From Sceloporus undulatus (lineage: Eukaryota > Chordata > Lepidosauria > Squamata > Phrynosomatidae), in contig NC_056522.1 in NCBI RefSeq assembly GCF_019175285.1, forward strand, positions 68,795,361-68,859,360: a stretch of 64,000 nucleotides of DNA, given 5' to 3'. The position numbers were made by a program, and so were the translations under genes. The notes beneath the pieces are model-generated. The model worked only from the letters and a program-made list of their open reading frames with translations. It was not told the DNA's origin and did not search any database. This document shows positions 30,635 to 43,898 of this stretch, in pieces (within the stretch, counting starts at the first letter, position 1; the number at the start of each line of letters is the position of its first letter).

Positions 30635-32246
30635 ATATGTCATCTTAAACTAAATTGAGCATGAGTTCATGATGGCCTTCACCATTCCTAATAGTTTGTT
30701 CGCAACTTCCAAAATAAGTAAGCTGAAGTGATCCATGCAATGGGTGTTTGAGATAGTCATTTGGTTCCATCTAAGATAGAGCTGAGCAATTTGATCAGCC
30801 AAGAAAATCATCAAAGCAGGTGCAAGATAGGAAACAGTGTTGAGCCCACATTTGGTTATATTAGTCTAATTTCTATTCAGAACAGCTGAGCTAAACATAA
30901 TACAGTTGGCACAATTTTGGCAGGGAAGAAAGATTTGGGACTGAATTGCATAGCCTCTCAATCAGATTATTAATGTATTTTCAAGCACTCTTGCTCCAGC
31001 TATCTACCAACCTGTTTCGTGGGCAGCTTCTTTTCTGTATATTTAAAGGAATTGGGGCCTTGAGACAATAGAAGAGGGATTGGTGGACTGCTGTTCTATC
31101 ATTTAGTAATGTCTTCTTGTCTTCCTTTGATTAAAATGTTTTTATTGATTGTATGTTTTTATGTTATGTTTTTGTGAACTGCCTTTGACAGTTTATGCAA
31201 AGTTGCCTCCTAAATATTTTAATTAACTCCCCCCCCATCAACCATTTGCCCCACTCTTTAGGACCTCCCCAGAATTGCCCATCTCAACTCTTCCAGCCTC
31301 CCTGAGAGCATACGGCAATCCAACTGAACTTATAGGTCTTTGGTAAGCAAACCATCCTAAATGCTAACACACACATACATCTATTGAGACTTTGCTCAGT
31401 TTTAACCATGTCATCTTAATTAGATACAGCTATGAAGCTATATCATTTCAGAAATCTCCAAATTGTCAGAGTGCTGATCACTGCAAAACAGAAAGCACAT
31501 GAGGGTGCACTTTTATTTGTCTGAACCCCACCATTACAATTTGAGTCAGCCCTCCAAGTACACTGCTAAAGAATGGGGGACTTCTCAAAGACAGAAAAGC
31601 TCTACATGCATATGATATACAGTAATTTTGTAATTGGTTATTATGCATGGTTTCAGTGATGTAATACTTTGCACATGTATCCCATCATTTATCACAGAAT
31701 CTTCTTCTGTTTCACAAACGTTTAAATTAATTCTCGCACTACCCACGTAAGGCAAGACACATGTCATTACCATCATTTTCCAGATGTGGAAACAGAAACG
31801 TTGAAAGATTTATTAAGCTGAGTGAAGTCAAAAAGCAAGCTGGTGACAGAGCCAAATAGAAAAGCTCTTGAGGAAGAGGAATTGTTTCTTTAAAAGGACA
31901 TAAATATTGAAGGTCATAGTAGTTTATACGGCTTGTATTCTTTACACTGACTGTATACAAAGACAGAGTATGGGCCTTCCAGATAAAAATCATGACTATT
32001 ATACTATAATGTTAGTCTTCCTTAACATACAAATAGTGTTAAATAGACCAAATAATACAACTTGGGACCAGCTTGTTCAAAAGATTGCTGCTTGTTCAAA
32101 AGGAGCTGCTTTAGTCTGAAGACATTTGCAGATATCTTTCTCCCAGTCCCACCACCATCAGGGACATCCTTGCTGGAGATACATGAAGGATCTTTCTAAT
32201 CACTAATTCTAGGCTCTGCCTGCCAAGGAAGGTCAGGATAGATCCC

Positions 32247-32247
<1 letters not shown>
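30635..32247. other. Unique AT-rich intergenic sequence
   Basis: No gene. 31100-31230 resembles a LINE 3' end (TTTTTATGTTATG... TGAACTGCCTTTGACAG) but is too short to classify. Confidence 0.4.

Positions 32248-32293
<46 letters not shown>
32248..32293. repeat. (CTTT)n microsatellite
   Basis: About eleven CTTT units. A second run of about six lies at 32976-33000. Confidence 0.95.
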
Positions 32294-32975
32294 CTTTTTT
32301 GTTCTCCTTGAGCTAGCAGGCAAACCACTTCTTCATTCGGACAGGCCATTGGCATGTAAGCTAGTTTTTTGGCTTGAGGGATTTTTAACTGTTTGGATGC
32401 TATTTATGTCATTTTGTTCTGTTTTAGTTCTGTTTTAAATTGATTTACCCCCTACCTTTTAATTAGTTCCGTATTTTATGATTGCTGGCCTCTCAGGGTA
32501 CCCTTTTTGATCAAAAACAGTGGAAGCTAGTGGATGAACCACTATAAGTGGCAGCTTGGTTTTATTGCCACTCATCCTACAGCTGCTTTGAGTTGTACAG
32601 AGCTTGTCCATGCCAAAGCTCTGATGAGACGAGGTCCAGTACCAAGGGAGCTCTCATTCAGCTTGGAGCAGCCACAGGAAGAATTAAGACTGGATTCACA
32701 GCCACCATGGCAGCAGGTCCACTAGCTGAGTCTGTGGAAAGGCAAAATAGAAGTGATATAAATAACTAAGGCAATATCCAGTGTTTAGTCTCCACTAGAT
32801 CAGTCCCACTAAATCCATGAGAACTTGGTAAGACAACACTTGTGTAAAGTTTAGTTGATTTAATGGGCTTACATTAGTTCTGACTGGATTTAGGTCTGAA
32901 CAGCTTATTATCCTTGTAATGGGAGGAAGCAAGGATAGAAAATAGTTATGTACATGGAAATAAGAGGCATACAGT

Positions 32976-33000
32976 TTTCTTTCTTTCTTTCTTTCTTTCT
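32976..33000. repeat. (CTTT)n microsatellite
   Basis: About six CTTT units, 0.7 kb after a similar tract. Confidence 0.9.
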
Positions 33001-33194
33001 CCTCTTCCTCCCTTTTTTCATCTGTAAAAAAAATAAAAAGGTTGGTGATGGAAGACAGTTGATAAAAGTAGGACATTAAAAAATCTTCAAAATGCTTTCA
33101 GATGCACCAAGCAATAGTCATGTGTGCTGGGGAAATTTTAGTTTTTCTGTAGTTTTGTAGATAGGCATGTGTAGAGCTTGGTTAAGTTATATTG

Positions 33195-33300
33195 TTGGCC
33201 CACAACTCCCAGAATCCCCCTAACAAGTGTCCATAATAGCTGCAGGATTCTTGGCAATGAAATCCAAAAAAGTTAATTTTGAATAGGGTTGATTGCTCTT
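33195..33300. mobile_element. Foldback MITE fragment (CCCAGAATCCC family)
   Basis: CCACAACTCCCAGAATCCCC and, inverted and worn, GCAGGATTCTTGGCAATGAA followed by TCCAAAAAAGTTAATTTT. A related fragment lies at 37595-37680. Confidence 0.5.
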
Positions 33301-36300
33301 ACACACACAAACAAACAAAATTTGGTATTGTTGGAACAACTTATAATCTTTTTCACTCTGGGGCAATAGAAGAATCACATATATGCACCTCTCCTAAATC
33401 ACTTTCCACTCTCTTTAGAACTTTTGTCTGCCTCTAGCTAGAAAGTAACAACCATGTCATTTGCTAATTATTTCTTTTCTCAAACATTTGTAGTCAAAGG
33501 GGTTATATTAAATATCACCATCTCTATAACTTTATTTGGATTGCAGTGGATATATCATATTGAGCACAAAGTTGTCTGACTGCTCTTCACTGTTGTTGAG
33601 CCAATATAAATAATAACTAATCTCAGTGTGCTGCTCTTACTTTGATCTTGCCTTTCTTCTTAAAAAAAAAAAAAAGAGAAGAGAAAAAGACATGTCATAA
33701 TAGCAGTAAGAACTTCCAGGCAGAGTATTTCTGGGAATTATTGCACTTGCATGGTGGTTTAGTATCTTGGCTGCTAGCCACTACTCTGAAAGTACAAAGA
33801 GTAATGGATTTGGGGTTTTTAAAACATTTTGTGTGTGATCTCAGTGTCAGTGAAAGGTGCCAGAGAGGCAGTTTGAAAGATAGCATTTGGCTGTCTATAG
33901 GCTAGAACAGCATTAATGGGCACCCAATGCCACAGATGTATTTTGACCTTGAATGTGATGAAACCCCTTGGACATATTCATATTCAAAGAGAATGAAAAA
34001 TTAAGGGTGCCCTCAATCCTGCCCCATCCTCCAAGACAGTAATCTATAGCACAGTGGTTTTTAAGTGCAGGGTCAAATCAGACATTTTGGATCTGTGGTG
34101 GAAAATCTCAATGTACCCTATGTAATTAAAAAAAAAAAAGGTAGGACCCCAGAATTTGCTGTTTGACAAGGAGAAGGCCACGTTGTTCTCCTTAAATTTT
34201 GTAGAGATGATCTGTTGAAGTATTTTACTAAATGAAAACAACACTGAAGATTGTGACATTATAAAAAACTAACGTATTTATTTCTCCCCTTCATTTTGCC
34301 CTGGGCTACCAAGGCTTTGGAGAGGATGGTAGATCTGACATGTCTTCCAGACATGTCAGCACTGTTCTGTTGCCTGCTATTATTGGTTGAAACCAAATAG
34401 TTAAAAAAAACCTTAGTTCCAAGAAGTCTTATGCTTCCTGGAGTTTAATATTCCATGTTTTAACAACCATATATATGCCTGCACCCAAAAAAGTCTCATT
34501 GTGTCTCATCAGTGAGGTCAATACACTGTGAAGATATGGAAGAGGGCCTTCTTAGTTGTGTGCCCTTTCTTCTAATTGTGGAAGCCTGATTAGTATCAAT
34601 GGGGGGGGGGGGTATTTAGGTGCCTAGTAAAAACATGGCTATTTATGAGGCCTAATTGATTCGCCTCAAAATATTTACACTCATGATTTTAAAGTGTGTT
34701 ATCCTTATTAACCTGTATTTAAATTGTTAGCTTGTTTGGAATATTTTGATATATTTATTTTATTGTTTTAAATTGTTTATATCTGTTCTTACTTGTATGC
34801 ATCCTGAGATCTAATGATACAAGATGAGCTAGATGGACACACAACAGCAAAAGGTTGTGGGTGGGAGACAGATGAGAAGACAAATATAGATACTACAATC
34901 CCTGGTGTAGCATTTTGAGCATGGATGTAAGTGGTGACCAAGCAGTTACTTTCAAGACTTTAGGAGGACCTTCAGCTAAGCTCTGTGTGCTGGGATGCAG
35001 TATTAAACATTAGCCTGGGCAGTAGAATGATGGTGGAATATTTTTAAAGTTAAAAACACAAGTTAGCTCAGATGTTGTATAAAAACTTCCACATCTGTAT
35101 TTGCAGGATCAGGACACAGAGGAACTCTACCCATCAAATTGTTACATCTGTGCTTTTATGATTATTATCCATTAAAAATATTATTGTGAGTAATAAATTT
35201 TGCTGTATATAAATTATAGTTTATTGCAATGAATATTATCATTTATTCATCATGTAAATTAGAGCAGATTTATATTTCATTATTTTCATTACTATATAAT
35301 ATAAATTATTTAGAGTAAATTGTGTTCCTTCCAGTGTTTGGGAAACAACAATTTAAGTTGGCTGTTGTCATTTGCTAGAAAAAGATAAAGCATGGTTCCA
35401 GACTAACTTCATACCCTTATGTTTAATTGAATAATGTACAAAATACTGGAAGAAAAATTATGATTGTAATAATAATAATAGAAGAAGCAGCAGTAATAAG
35501 AATGTGTGGTTATGATCAAATTGTAGAACTAGATTAAGTGATAATGAGAAATGGTTTGAATTTGCCACTTGATAACTAATGAAGGAGTCTTATTAATGTG
35601 CTTAAAGGGACTTCACATGATAATGCAAAATTTTAATCGGTATCCCAGAAGAGTGTCAAACTTTCTCTTATAGAAGCTAACTCTGGTTAGAACCAGAGCA
35701 GGTTTTTATTCCATATAATGGTTCAATGACACCTTGTATTGCAATACCTCAGAAATAGGTACAGCTTCCATTAAAATGTCCTTCAATTTTTGCCCAGAAA
35801 CAATCTATCCCTTTCCCTCATATTTTCAGGGAAATCTAGAACTGATAGGGAATGTCCTCATATCCATGTACTTTTAATTTCTTTCCTTATATCCTGTTTC
35901 TGCCTCTCTAGAATGACTCCTATTTTACAAACACGAGTCCTCTATTTGCATGCCTGTCCAATTGATTCACATTGGTGCTTAAGATTGCTTACACTTTTGG
36001 AAGGACAGGGCTTATTCAACCCTGTGCATTTTCCTCGTTGCACCTGTATTATAATCATTAACTTATCAAGATTTGCTCATCCCAACATAAATGATTGTGT
36101 AAAACAGCATTGTGCAGTTGTTCAGTTGTTGCTGTATGTCAACTCCCATCAGGTCTAGACAACATAGTCAGTGGAGAAGAATGCTAGGAACTTCAATCTT
36201 AACATCTAGAGAGTCACATATTACCCACACTTGATGTAAACAGTATCAAGAGAAATACAGTTGCTTTTGAATATATCAATAGAGTCACCAAATGCATATT

Positions 36301-36399
36301 GTTGAGAAAGCCAGGAATTATTGGTTCATTATGTAGACATGGATAGAGAAACATGCATAAGTCTAGTATACATTAAAATTATAAGCAGATTTAGATGAA
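33301..36399. other. Unique AT-rich intergenic sequence
   Basis: No coding signal. It contains an A-run (33661-33675), a G-run (34602-34612), short (AAT)n at 35469-35480 and a very AT-rich block at 35130-35420 that may be a conserved non-coding element. Confidence 0.4.
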
Positions 36400-37260
36400 A
36401 AGTCATATACCCCACCTTTTCCCCTGTACAAGAACCAAGGTAGCACACAACACATTAAAGACACAGTAAATTAAAATAATAATATAAAAGTTAAAATACA
36501 GCACAATAAAACTAATTTAGAAACAAAAGTTAAAACAGCATAAAAAGGCATTTAAAAGATGGTGAAATATTTTTTTAAAAAAACCCCACTACACTCCCTC
36601 CCCATTAAAAACTCTATCTGCTGTCATCAAATGCTCCTTAAATGTAAACATCTCACTACCAATGGAAAGGCAGCAGGAAGGGAGTTCCACAGCCTGGGAA
36701 AAGCCACAGAGAGAAAGCTCTCTCCTGAATCTTCACCAACAACTGCACCTGCAAAGATGGTGGGACTGAGAGAAAGCCATCCCCTGACAACCTTAAGGCG
36801 CATCCTGGTTTATGTCAGGAAGTACAGTATTTCAAATAGTCTGGACTCAAGCTGTGTAGGGCTTTAAAACTAAAACTTTGAATTATGCCTGAAAACAGAC
36901 CGGTAACCAATGAAGCTGTTTTAACAGTGGAGTCACATGATCTCTGTTGCCAGCCTGGTCAACAGCTTGGCCACAGCATTTTAGACCTGATGATGTTTCT
37001 GAACATTTCCCAAAGGCAGCCCAATGTAGAATGTGTTACAGTAATCCAAACAGAACGTAATCAAGGCATGTGTCACTTTAGCCAGATCTGACTTCTCAAG
37101 GAATGGTTACCACTAGTGCATTAGTTTTAATTGCAAATGCACTCCTGGACACAGCCCAAAACCTGCATATCTAGGCTCAAATATGAATCTAGGAGCACAC
37201 CCAAGCTGCCAACCTGAGATTTCAGAAGAAGTGTGAACTCATCCATCATAGGATTAGCAA
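36400..37260 (-). mobile_element. LINE fragment with RT C-terminal motif
   Basis: The reverse complement of about 37000-37095 reads KSDLAKVTHALITF then DYCNTFYIGLPLGNVQK, the C-terminal region of L2/CR1-group LINE proteins (DYCN..Y.GLP). Flanking text such as GGAGTTCCACAGCCTGGG and CTGTGTAGGGCTTTAAAACT belongs to the same reptile repeat. Interrupted frames; an old, inactive copy. Confidence 0.5.
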
Positions 37261-38546
37261 ACCTGTTTCCGGGGTGGAGTGGGGGTGGAGGTGATGGTGT
37301 TCTCCCTCTTACATGCTACAATGCTCTACTCATTTAGCTGGGAGCCAGGCCTATTGAATTCAGAGGCAGAGTAGACATATACAGAAGTGCGCCTGGGACC
37401 TTAGAGATTGTTGTTTACTGCTGTCAAATTGACTTTATTTTACAGCGAACTTATGAACCATGGCTTCTAAGGAGAGTACAGGCTTGATCTGCTCTATGAC
37501 CCATTTATTGGGGAAGGGGTGCAGGAGTGCAATGGTATCTACAGAACTCTTTTGCAGCACCACATTTTAAACAAGGTGATTTTCTTCCTGCCAGTTTCCT
37601 TCAATGTAGCTCCAAGAATTCCCCAGTCAACCACTGGCTCTGTTGGCTGGGGTTTGTGGTAGTCCAAAAGTAATTTTTCCGGGTTTTGCTGTGGTCTTTG
37701 TAAAGTCATGGTATACTTTCACAAGTGGGACCACAGCCAAAAATTCCAGCATGGAATTTAGTTTGTTATTAGAATATATAGGATGTGATTTAGTGATTGC
37801 TTTGCTTGGGCAAGAAGCACGCTAAAACACTCAGCAGTGAATGAAACTGGGAGCTGTAGTCAAACAACTAGAGGTCTCCATTATTCCCACTCCTGCTCTA
37901 AATAGGGAGAAGGAAATTGGGCTTATTAGTGGGAAATGCCAATGCCATACCATTTATGTGAAGAAGGTTTTTGACTCTGGTTTATAAAAGTGGTTTTCTC
38001 TAAGCTCAGTGGGAGACTCTGGAAATGCAGGGTATACTTGCCTTGCATTCTGAATCTGTAGGCTCTGCCTTTATCTCACAGTTCTTCTTGAAAAAAGATG
38101 ATTAATTGAAAATAACATTCTGCAGCAAGGTCAGACTTCTGATCACCTGTTCCTGTGTCTGTTTTTGTGATGATCACATAGAACAATCTACATACAGGTT
38201 GCCATCTTATTCCTACATTATTCCTGTGAAAGAATTTTGCAGTGTTTGAAGTAGCACTGAATGCTTTTGGCTCATTCTTAGAGAAGGTATACTAGCTTTC
38301 TTAAAATATAGATCAGATTTCCTGTAGCTGCTGGTCAGTATGCATATATCATAGAGTTTCCCTGCATGACTCCTGGCACACTCATAGTGTCCTCTGTTGG
38401 TGGTAGGCCATTAGCTTCATTGTTATTCTCAGACATGACCTTTGATGCCCTGGAGTTTTAAAACATAGACGCCACCTTCAGACTGAGGTACAGCTAGTAA
38501 AGACAAGCTTATACAGTACCCTTAAGTGATGATTTACATTTACAGT
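37261..38546. other. Mostly unique sequence with repeat scraps
   Basis: A Sauria tail scrap lies at 37408-37480 and a CCCCAGTCAACC.../GGTTGGCTGGGG foldback scrap at 37595-37680. Nothing else. Confidence 0.4.
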
Positions 38547-38700
38547 TACAGGTTGAGTCTCCACTATCCAGAATGCCAAAATCCAAAATATTCCAATAAC
38601 CAAAGCTTTTTTCATGGGTGGTTAAGACACAGACACCTTTGCTTTCTGATGATTCAGTATACACAAACTTTGTTTCATGCACAAAATTATGTAATGTTAG
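38547..38700 (+). mobile_element. Tigger/MER2-like transposon end
   Basis: ACAGGTTGAGTCTCCACTAT followed by CCAAAATCCAAAATATTCC is the characteristic end of Tigger/MER2-like DNA elements found across amniotes. The other end was not located, so its length is unknown. Confidence 0.5.
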
Positions 38701-41171
38701 GAACACTCAAGTCCACAATGTTAAGAACATTAAAAGTCTCTGGTCATGCTGGTGGTAGCATGCTGGGAGTTGTAATCCAAAGAATCCATAGTTTGGCATG
38801 TAACACAATCTTGTAGTTCATGTTTACTTGGAAGTTAATTCAACCTTATTTCATGGATCTTGCTTCCTGGTAAGTGTGTTTGGTATTAGAGCATTTGGCT
38901 GCCAAGTGTTTTGCCTATAAAAACTCAGGCTATCATAATCCAGGATGCTCAGTTCCCACTATTGCTTTGGTCCCAAAGAAGCATAACAGATATGATTCTG
39001 GGGTATTTTGCAAGCCTTTTTACATTCCACAGAGAAAAGGAAAAGAGGTTGTTAACACAATCAGTTTAATCAGTTTGGCATATGACACTAGAAAGATGGC
39101 TGTTCTTTTTCTGGAGAGTTCCCCAGTGATGCTGGATATAGAAGCACCAGATGAGTATCAGCTACATGAAGCTTCTCAAAACCAAGTAGGAGCCAGTGAG
39201 AGTAAAAAGCATCGAGTAGCAGCTGTGGCCATTAACACACGCTCTCTAATCTGCTTTTCTTTCATTAGGCCTGAGTCTCTGCTGAGGTTTATTCCAGATG
39301 AATAGCCTGTGGCAGTTTTATTTTTATTTTAGTTGCCTAGTGGAAAAATAGAATTTCACCAACATAAAATAAATGAAGAAAAACAGTGGAAAGAAGGGAG
39401 GAAAGTAGAAATGGTAATATGTTTCCTTTCTTTTCTAACATCAAATAAAGATCTACATTCAAGATTGGGGGTGGGGGGTGGGCAGGAACCGTAATCCCAA
39501 TGATGATGTCTGAGACTGGGATGTTATTGGGACATTATGTGAAGCCAGGCTAATTTTTTCCTACTCTCTGGGCCCTATTCCATTGTCTGACTGAAGCAGC
39601 CTTTCCCCAAGCACAGATGTAACAATAGTTCCTTACATGGTGTGTGTGTGTGCGCGCCATGTTGGAGGTAAAGGTGGGGTACAAATAAGTAGGATGAATG
39701 TGGGTATATACTCACATAAGCCCTTTTTTTTACAAACAGTTGGACTTTCTGGGATCTTGCACAAGAAGGCATGCAATACCTATTGGTGCAAGCATAGGAA
39801 CCTCTTTTTCCCTATCGTGTTCTCCCTGGGACCACCATGTCTTTCTGAATGGTCTTCTCCTCTTCCCTGCTGGTGGCTCAGGCTACATTTGAAGTTATAG
39901 GTGGATCAAGGCCACTATATCATGAATGTGGATTAAGCATCCATGGTGGCAGCAGCAGAAAGTTTTACAGTGGGCAACCATCATGATGATAAGAAAAGGG
40001 AAGGGCAACTGCAGCCTCTGCTCCTGTTCTTCACACATCTGAGTTCTCATTCTGCAATTCAGTTTAAGTATACTGATGGAGATGTACACTCCAACAAGGT
40101 TATATAAGATTTCAGTGTTTTATAGGAACCTTTCTAGGTGTCTTGTTTAATGCTTGAAAGTGTCCAGATAAGTGCAACTACAGTCCACAGGAACAGGGAG
40201 TGGAAAAAACAGGCCAGTTATTCACAGAGGGTCAGTGGAAGCAGAAGTGTGGTCCAGGAAGTCCAAGGTCCAAATGTGAAAAGCAATCCTGAGTGAGGTC
40301 CAATGCCAATAACAGAGTCACCAGAAAGAGCAGTCCAAGATACATGCCAAAGTTCAGAGAGCCACAAAGTCAGACACATCAGATAATGTCATAAGGGAAC
40401 TGTTGGAGCTGATTGTTTGCAGCAATAAAATGGTCTTGGCTGAGCTAATTTATAACCATTTGTAAATCAGTGGGATGACATGGGGTCGTAAATTAGCTCA
40501 TTGTTTACCTTTCAAAGCAGACCAGAGTGTTTCCTTTTGCTTTGCAACTGGCATTTTAATTCACAGTGCTCCTCTGTGGCTATGTATCTTCCTCGTGATC
40601 TTCAGGAGTTGCATGGAAAGGTCTGGCATCTGCTTCTTCCCATGCCATGACTGCCAGCTTCCTCTGCCTCTTCCTGGTACTCTTCTTCCCCTTCCTCATC
40701 TGAAAAGTCCTCTTCCAGGTAAACCATGGTACCAAACTCAGACTTCCATATATGCCTCAGAATGAGTGTTCCAAGGGAATCCAAGCAGGAAGGTGGTACT
40801 GCACTGTTTAGGGGATTTCCCATGTCCTCAGTTAGCCTGCTGGAGAAAAACAGCATGCTAAGACTGTATAGGCATCTCCTCTGAACCAGTTGGTATGTTC
40901 TGAAAATACATCCATGACTCATGCCAACCCAGTGTTTCTCCTTGAGTCCTTCTGCCCTCTTGTCTCCTGAGCAGGTGGGAGAGAGGTAGAGGAAGAGCCA
41001 TTGTATCAGATGGAGAGGGAAAGTTATGCAAACTCTAGGGTCAGCTGTCTGGGGACTTCTGAGAGTTGCCAGTCAACACAGCTGGGGCTACTCTTATAAT
41101 AAATAACTAGAGCTGCAAGTAATTACATGCTTATAGAATACATTTTTGTTGTTTGTTTTTCAAGTCATTTT
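38701..41171. other. Unique intergenic sequence with possible unclassified repeat
   Basis: 40130-40480 has the GTCCAAG/GGTCCAA-rich texture of some reptile LTRs, but no ends can be fixed. A 143-codon open frame at 38874-39305 lacks an ATG start and any known motif. Confidence 0.35.
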
Positions 41172-41330
41172 CAGCTTATTATTATTATTATTATTATTAT
41201 TATGCTTTATTTATATAGCGCTGTAAATTTACACAGCACTGTACATACAATCTTTTAATTAGACGGTTCCCTGGCCTCAGGCTTACAATCTAAGAAGACA
41301 TGACACAAAAGGGGAAGGGAGTGGAAGATG
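41172..41330 (+). repeat. Interspersed repeat headed by (ATT)n
   Basis: (ATT)n at about 41178-41203, then ATGCTTTATTTATATAGCGC, TTTACACAGCACTGTACATA and CTCAGGCTTACAATCTAAGA, a common tetrapod repeat of uncertain class. Confidence 0.5.
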
Positions 41331-41404
41331 GAGCCAGATGCCTTCTGGGAAGGGCTCAGTTCCTTTGGGGAGGCCTGGTGGGATTGGCCCACCCCCTCTC
41401 TCCC

Positions 41405-41497
41405 TCAGAAGCCAATGGCTTATGGCGATCCTAAGGTGAATATATTAAGAGGTATTCTTGTGAGATTTGTTCAGAAGGGGATTGCCTTCCTCTGATT
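41405..41497 (-). mobile_element. Sauria SINE fragment
   Basis: TTATGGCGATCCTAAGGTGA and GAGATTTGTTCAGAAGGGGA are parts of the SINE body on the minus strand; the tRNA-like head is absent. Confidence 0.6.
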
Positions 41498-41772
41498 TTC
41501 CCATGAATAAAAAGTGGTGCAATTTTGTCACTTTATTCACGGGATAATGGCCCAATAATTGCGACATCGCAAGACATTGTGTGAAAATCATCCTGTTATT
41601 GTGGAATATTGACAGGATTTAATGTCCATTTAATGACAGTAGGAGGACGCTTGCCTCCAGTGTGATAAAATTCTTAGAGAGTGCTGAGTTGACTATTAAG
41701 CAGTTTAAAAATGGAAACACTATTGCTATTGCTAGTTGAAAGTTTTTAAGCAGCATTGACACTGGGGGGAAA

Positions 41773-43898
41773 GTGGGAGAAGGTTGGAGAAAAACAATTT
41801 CAGTGTCATGCTGCAGCAGCATAGCTGAGATAAACAATAGGGAGATACTGAAGGCACAATTTCAAACAGTTCCAGTGAGAAAGAAAAATGGGAGGTGTCT
41901 CAAGAAACCAGGATGGATGACTAAGGAACTTTCAACCGAGCTAAGTTTGAAACGGAACATGTATAAGAAATGGAAAAAGGGGGAAATCACAAAAAAGGAA
42001 TTCAAAGAAATAGCAGGCATGTGTAGGGGTAAAGTCAGAAAAGCTAAAGCACAGAATGAACTCAGGCTTGCTAGAGAGGTTAAGAACAATAAAAAGGGCT
42101 TTTTTGGATATGTCTGCAGCAAAAGGAAGAAGAAGGAAACGGTAGGGCCACTGCGTGGAGAAGATGGCAAAATGCTAACAGAAGACAGAGAAAAGGCAGA
42201 ATTACTCAACACCTTCTTTGCCTCAGTCTTCTCAGAAAAGGCAAAGGGTGCTCAACCTGAGGATAATGGAGCAGAGGACAGAATAGGGGAATTTCAGCAC
42301 AGAATAAGTAAAGAGATAGTAGAGGAACACCTTATTAATCTAAATGAATTTAAGTCTCCGGGACCAGATGAACTCCATCCAAGGGTATTAAAAGAACTGG
42401 CAAATGTAATATCGGAGCCATTGGCAATAATCTTTGAAAACTCCTGGAAAACAGGAGAGATCCCAGCAGACTGGCGGAGGGCAAACGTTGTCCCCATCTT
42501 CAAAAAGGGGAAAAAAGAGGATCCCAACAATTATCGTCCAGTTAGTCTGACATCAGTACTAGGAAAGATTCTGGAGCAGATCATTAAACAGAGAGTCTGT
42601 GAACATCTAGAAGGCAATGCCATAATCACAAAAAGTCAACATGGGTTTCAGAGAAACAAGTCATGCCAGACAAACCTGATCTCTTTCTTTGATAAAATTA
42701 CCAGCTTGGTAGATGAAGGGAATGCTGTGGATATAGTATATCTTGATTTCAGTAAGGCCTTTGACAAAGTTCCCCATGACATTCTTGCAAACAAGCTTGT
42801 AAAATGTGGGCTAGACAAAGGAACTGTTAAATGGATCTGTAATTGGTTGACCGGCCGAACCCAAAGGGTGCTCAACAATGGCTCCTTTTCATCCTGGAGA
42901 AAAGTGACCAGTGGGGTCCCACAGGGCTCTGTCCTGGGCCCAGTGCTATTCAACATCTTTATCAATGACCTGGATGACAGAATTGGAAGCATACTTATCA
43001 AATTTGCAGATGATACCAAATTAGGGGGAATAGCTAATACCCCAGAGGACAGGATCAAGATTCAAAATGACCTGAATAGACTAGAAAGCTGGGCCAAAGC
43101 TAACAAAATGAAATTCAACACAGAGAAATGTAAGGTATTGCACTTAGGGCAGAAAAATAAAATGCACAGATATAGGATGGGTGACACCTGGCTGAATGAA
43201 ACTACGTGTGAAAGGGATCTAGGAGTCCAAGTAGACCACAAGTTGAACATGAGTGAACAGTGTGATGCGGCAGCTAAAAAGGCCAATGCTATTTTAGGCT
43301 GCATCAATAGAAGTATATTGTCTAGATCAAGAGAAGTAATAGTGCCACTGTATTCTGCTCTGGTCAGGCCCCACCTAGAATATTGTGTCCAGTTCTGGGC
43401 GCCACAATTCAGAAAGGACATTGAGAAACTGGAGCGTGTCCAAAGGAGGGCGACAAAAATGGTGAAAGGTCTGGAAACCATGCCCTATGAGGAACGACTT
43501 AGGGAGCTGGGGATGTTTAGCCTGGAGAAAAGAAGGTTAAGAGGTGATATGATCGCCCTGTTTAAATATTTGAAGGGATGTCATATTGAAGAGGGAGCAA
43601 GCTTGTTTTCTGCTGCTCCAGAGAACAGGACCCGGAACAATGGATGCAAGCTGCAGGAAAAGAGATTCCACCTGAACATTAGGAGGAACTTCCTGACAGT
43701 TAGGGCTGTTCGACAATGGAATGCACTCCCTCGGAGGGTGATAGAGTCTCCTTCCTTGGAGGTCTTTAAACAGAGGCTGGATGGCCATCTGTCAGGGATG
43801 CTTTGATTTGGATTTCCTGCATGGCAGGGGGTTGGACTGGATGGCCCTAGTGGTCTCTTCCAACTCTATGATTCTATGATTCTATGATTCTATGAATA
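41773..43898 (+). mobile_element. CR1 LINE, 5'-truncated, RT frame uninterrupted
   Basis: One open frame (41773-43806, 677 codons, no ATG at its 5' end) encodes the linker, reverse transcriptase and C-terminal domain of CR1 ORF2: [30 protein letters not shown], motif [10 protein letters not shown] (about residues 323-331), [20 protein letters not shown], motif C FADD (about 411-414) and [20 protein letters not shown]. The apurinic-type endonuclease domain is missing, so the copy is 5'-truncated. The true left edge may lie anywhere between about 41773 and 41840. After the TGA the 3' end reads TGGATGGCCCTAGTGGTCTC and finishes with four ATTCTATGA-type units at about 43870-43898. The absence of stops indicates a recent insertion, but without the endonuclease it cannot move on its own. 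Confidence 0.95.

Noticed and set aside
35790-36158. 122-codon open frame as a gene
   Set aside because: Composition and context are those of anonymous intergenic DNA; no domain recognised.
38874-39305. 143-codon open frame as a gene
   Set aside because: No ATG start, no known motif, no promoter or splice context; chance frame.
40130-40480. LTR of a retroelement
   Set aside because: The GTCCAA-rich texture is suggestive, but no terminal motif, target duplication or partner could be found.
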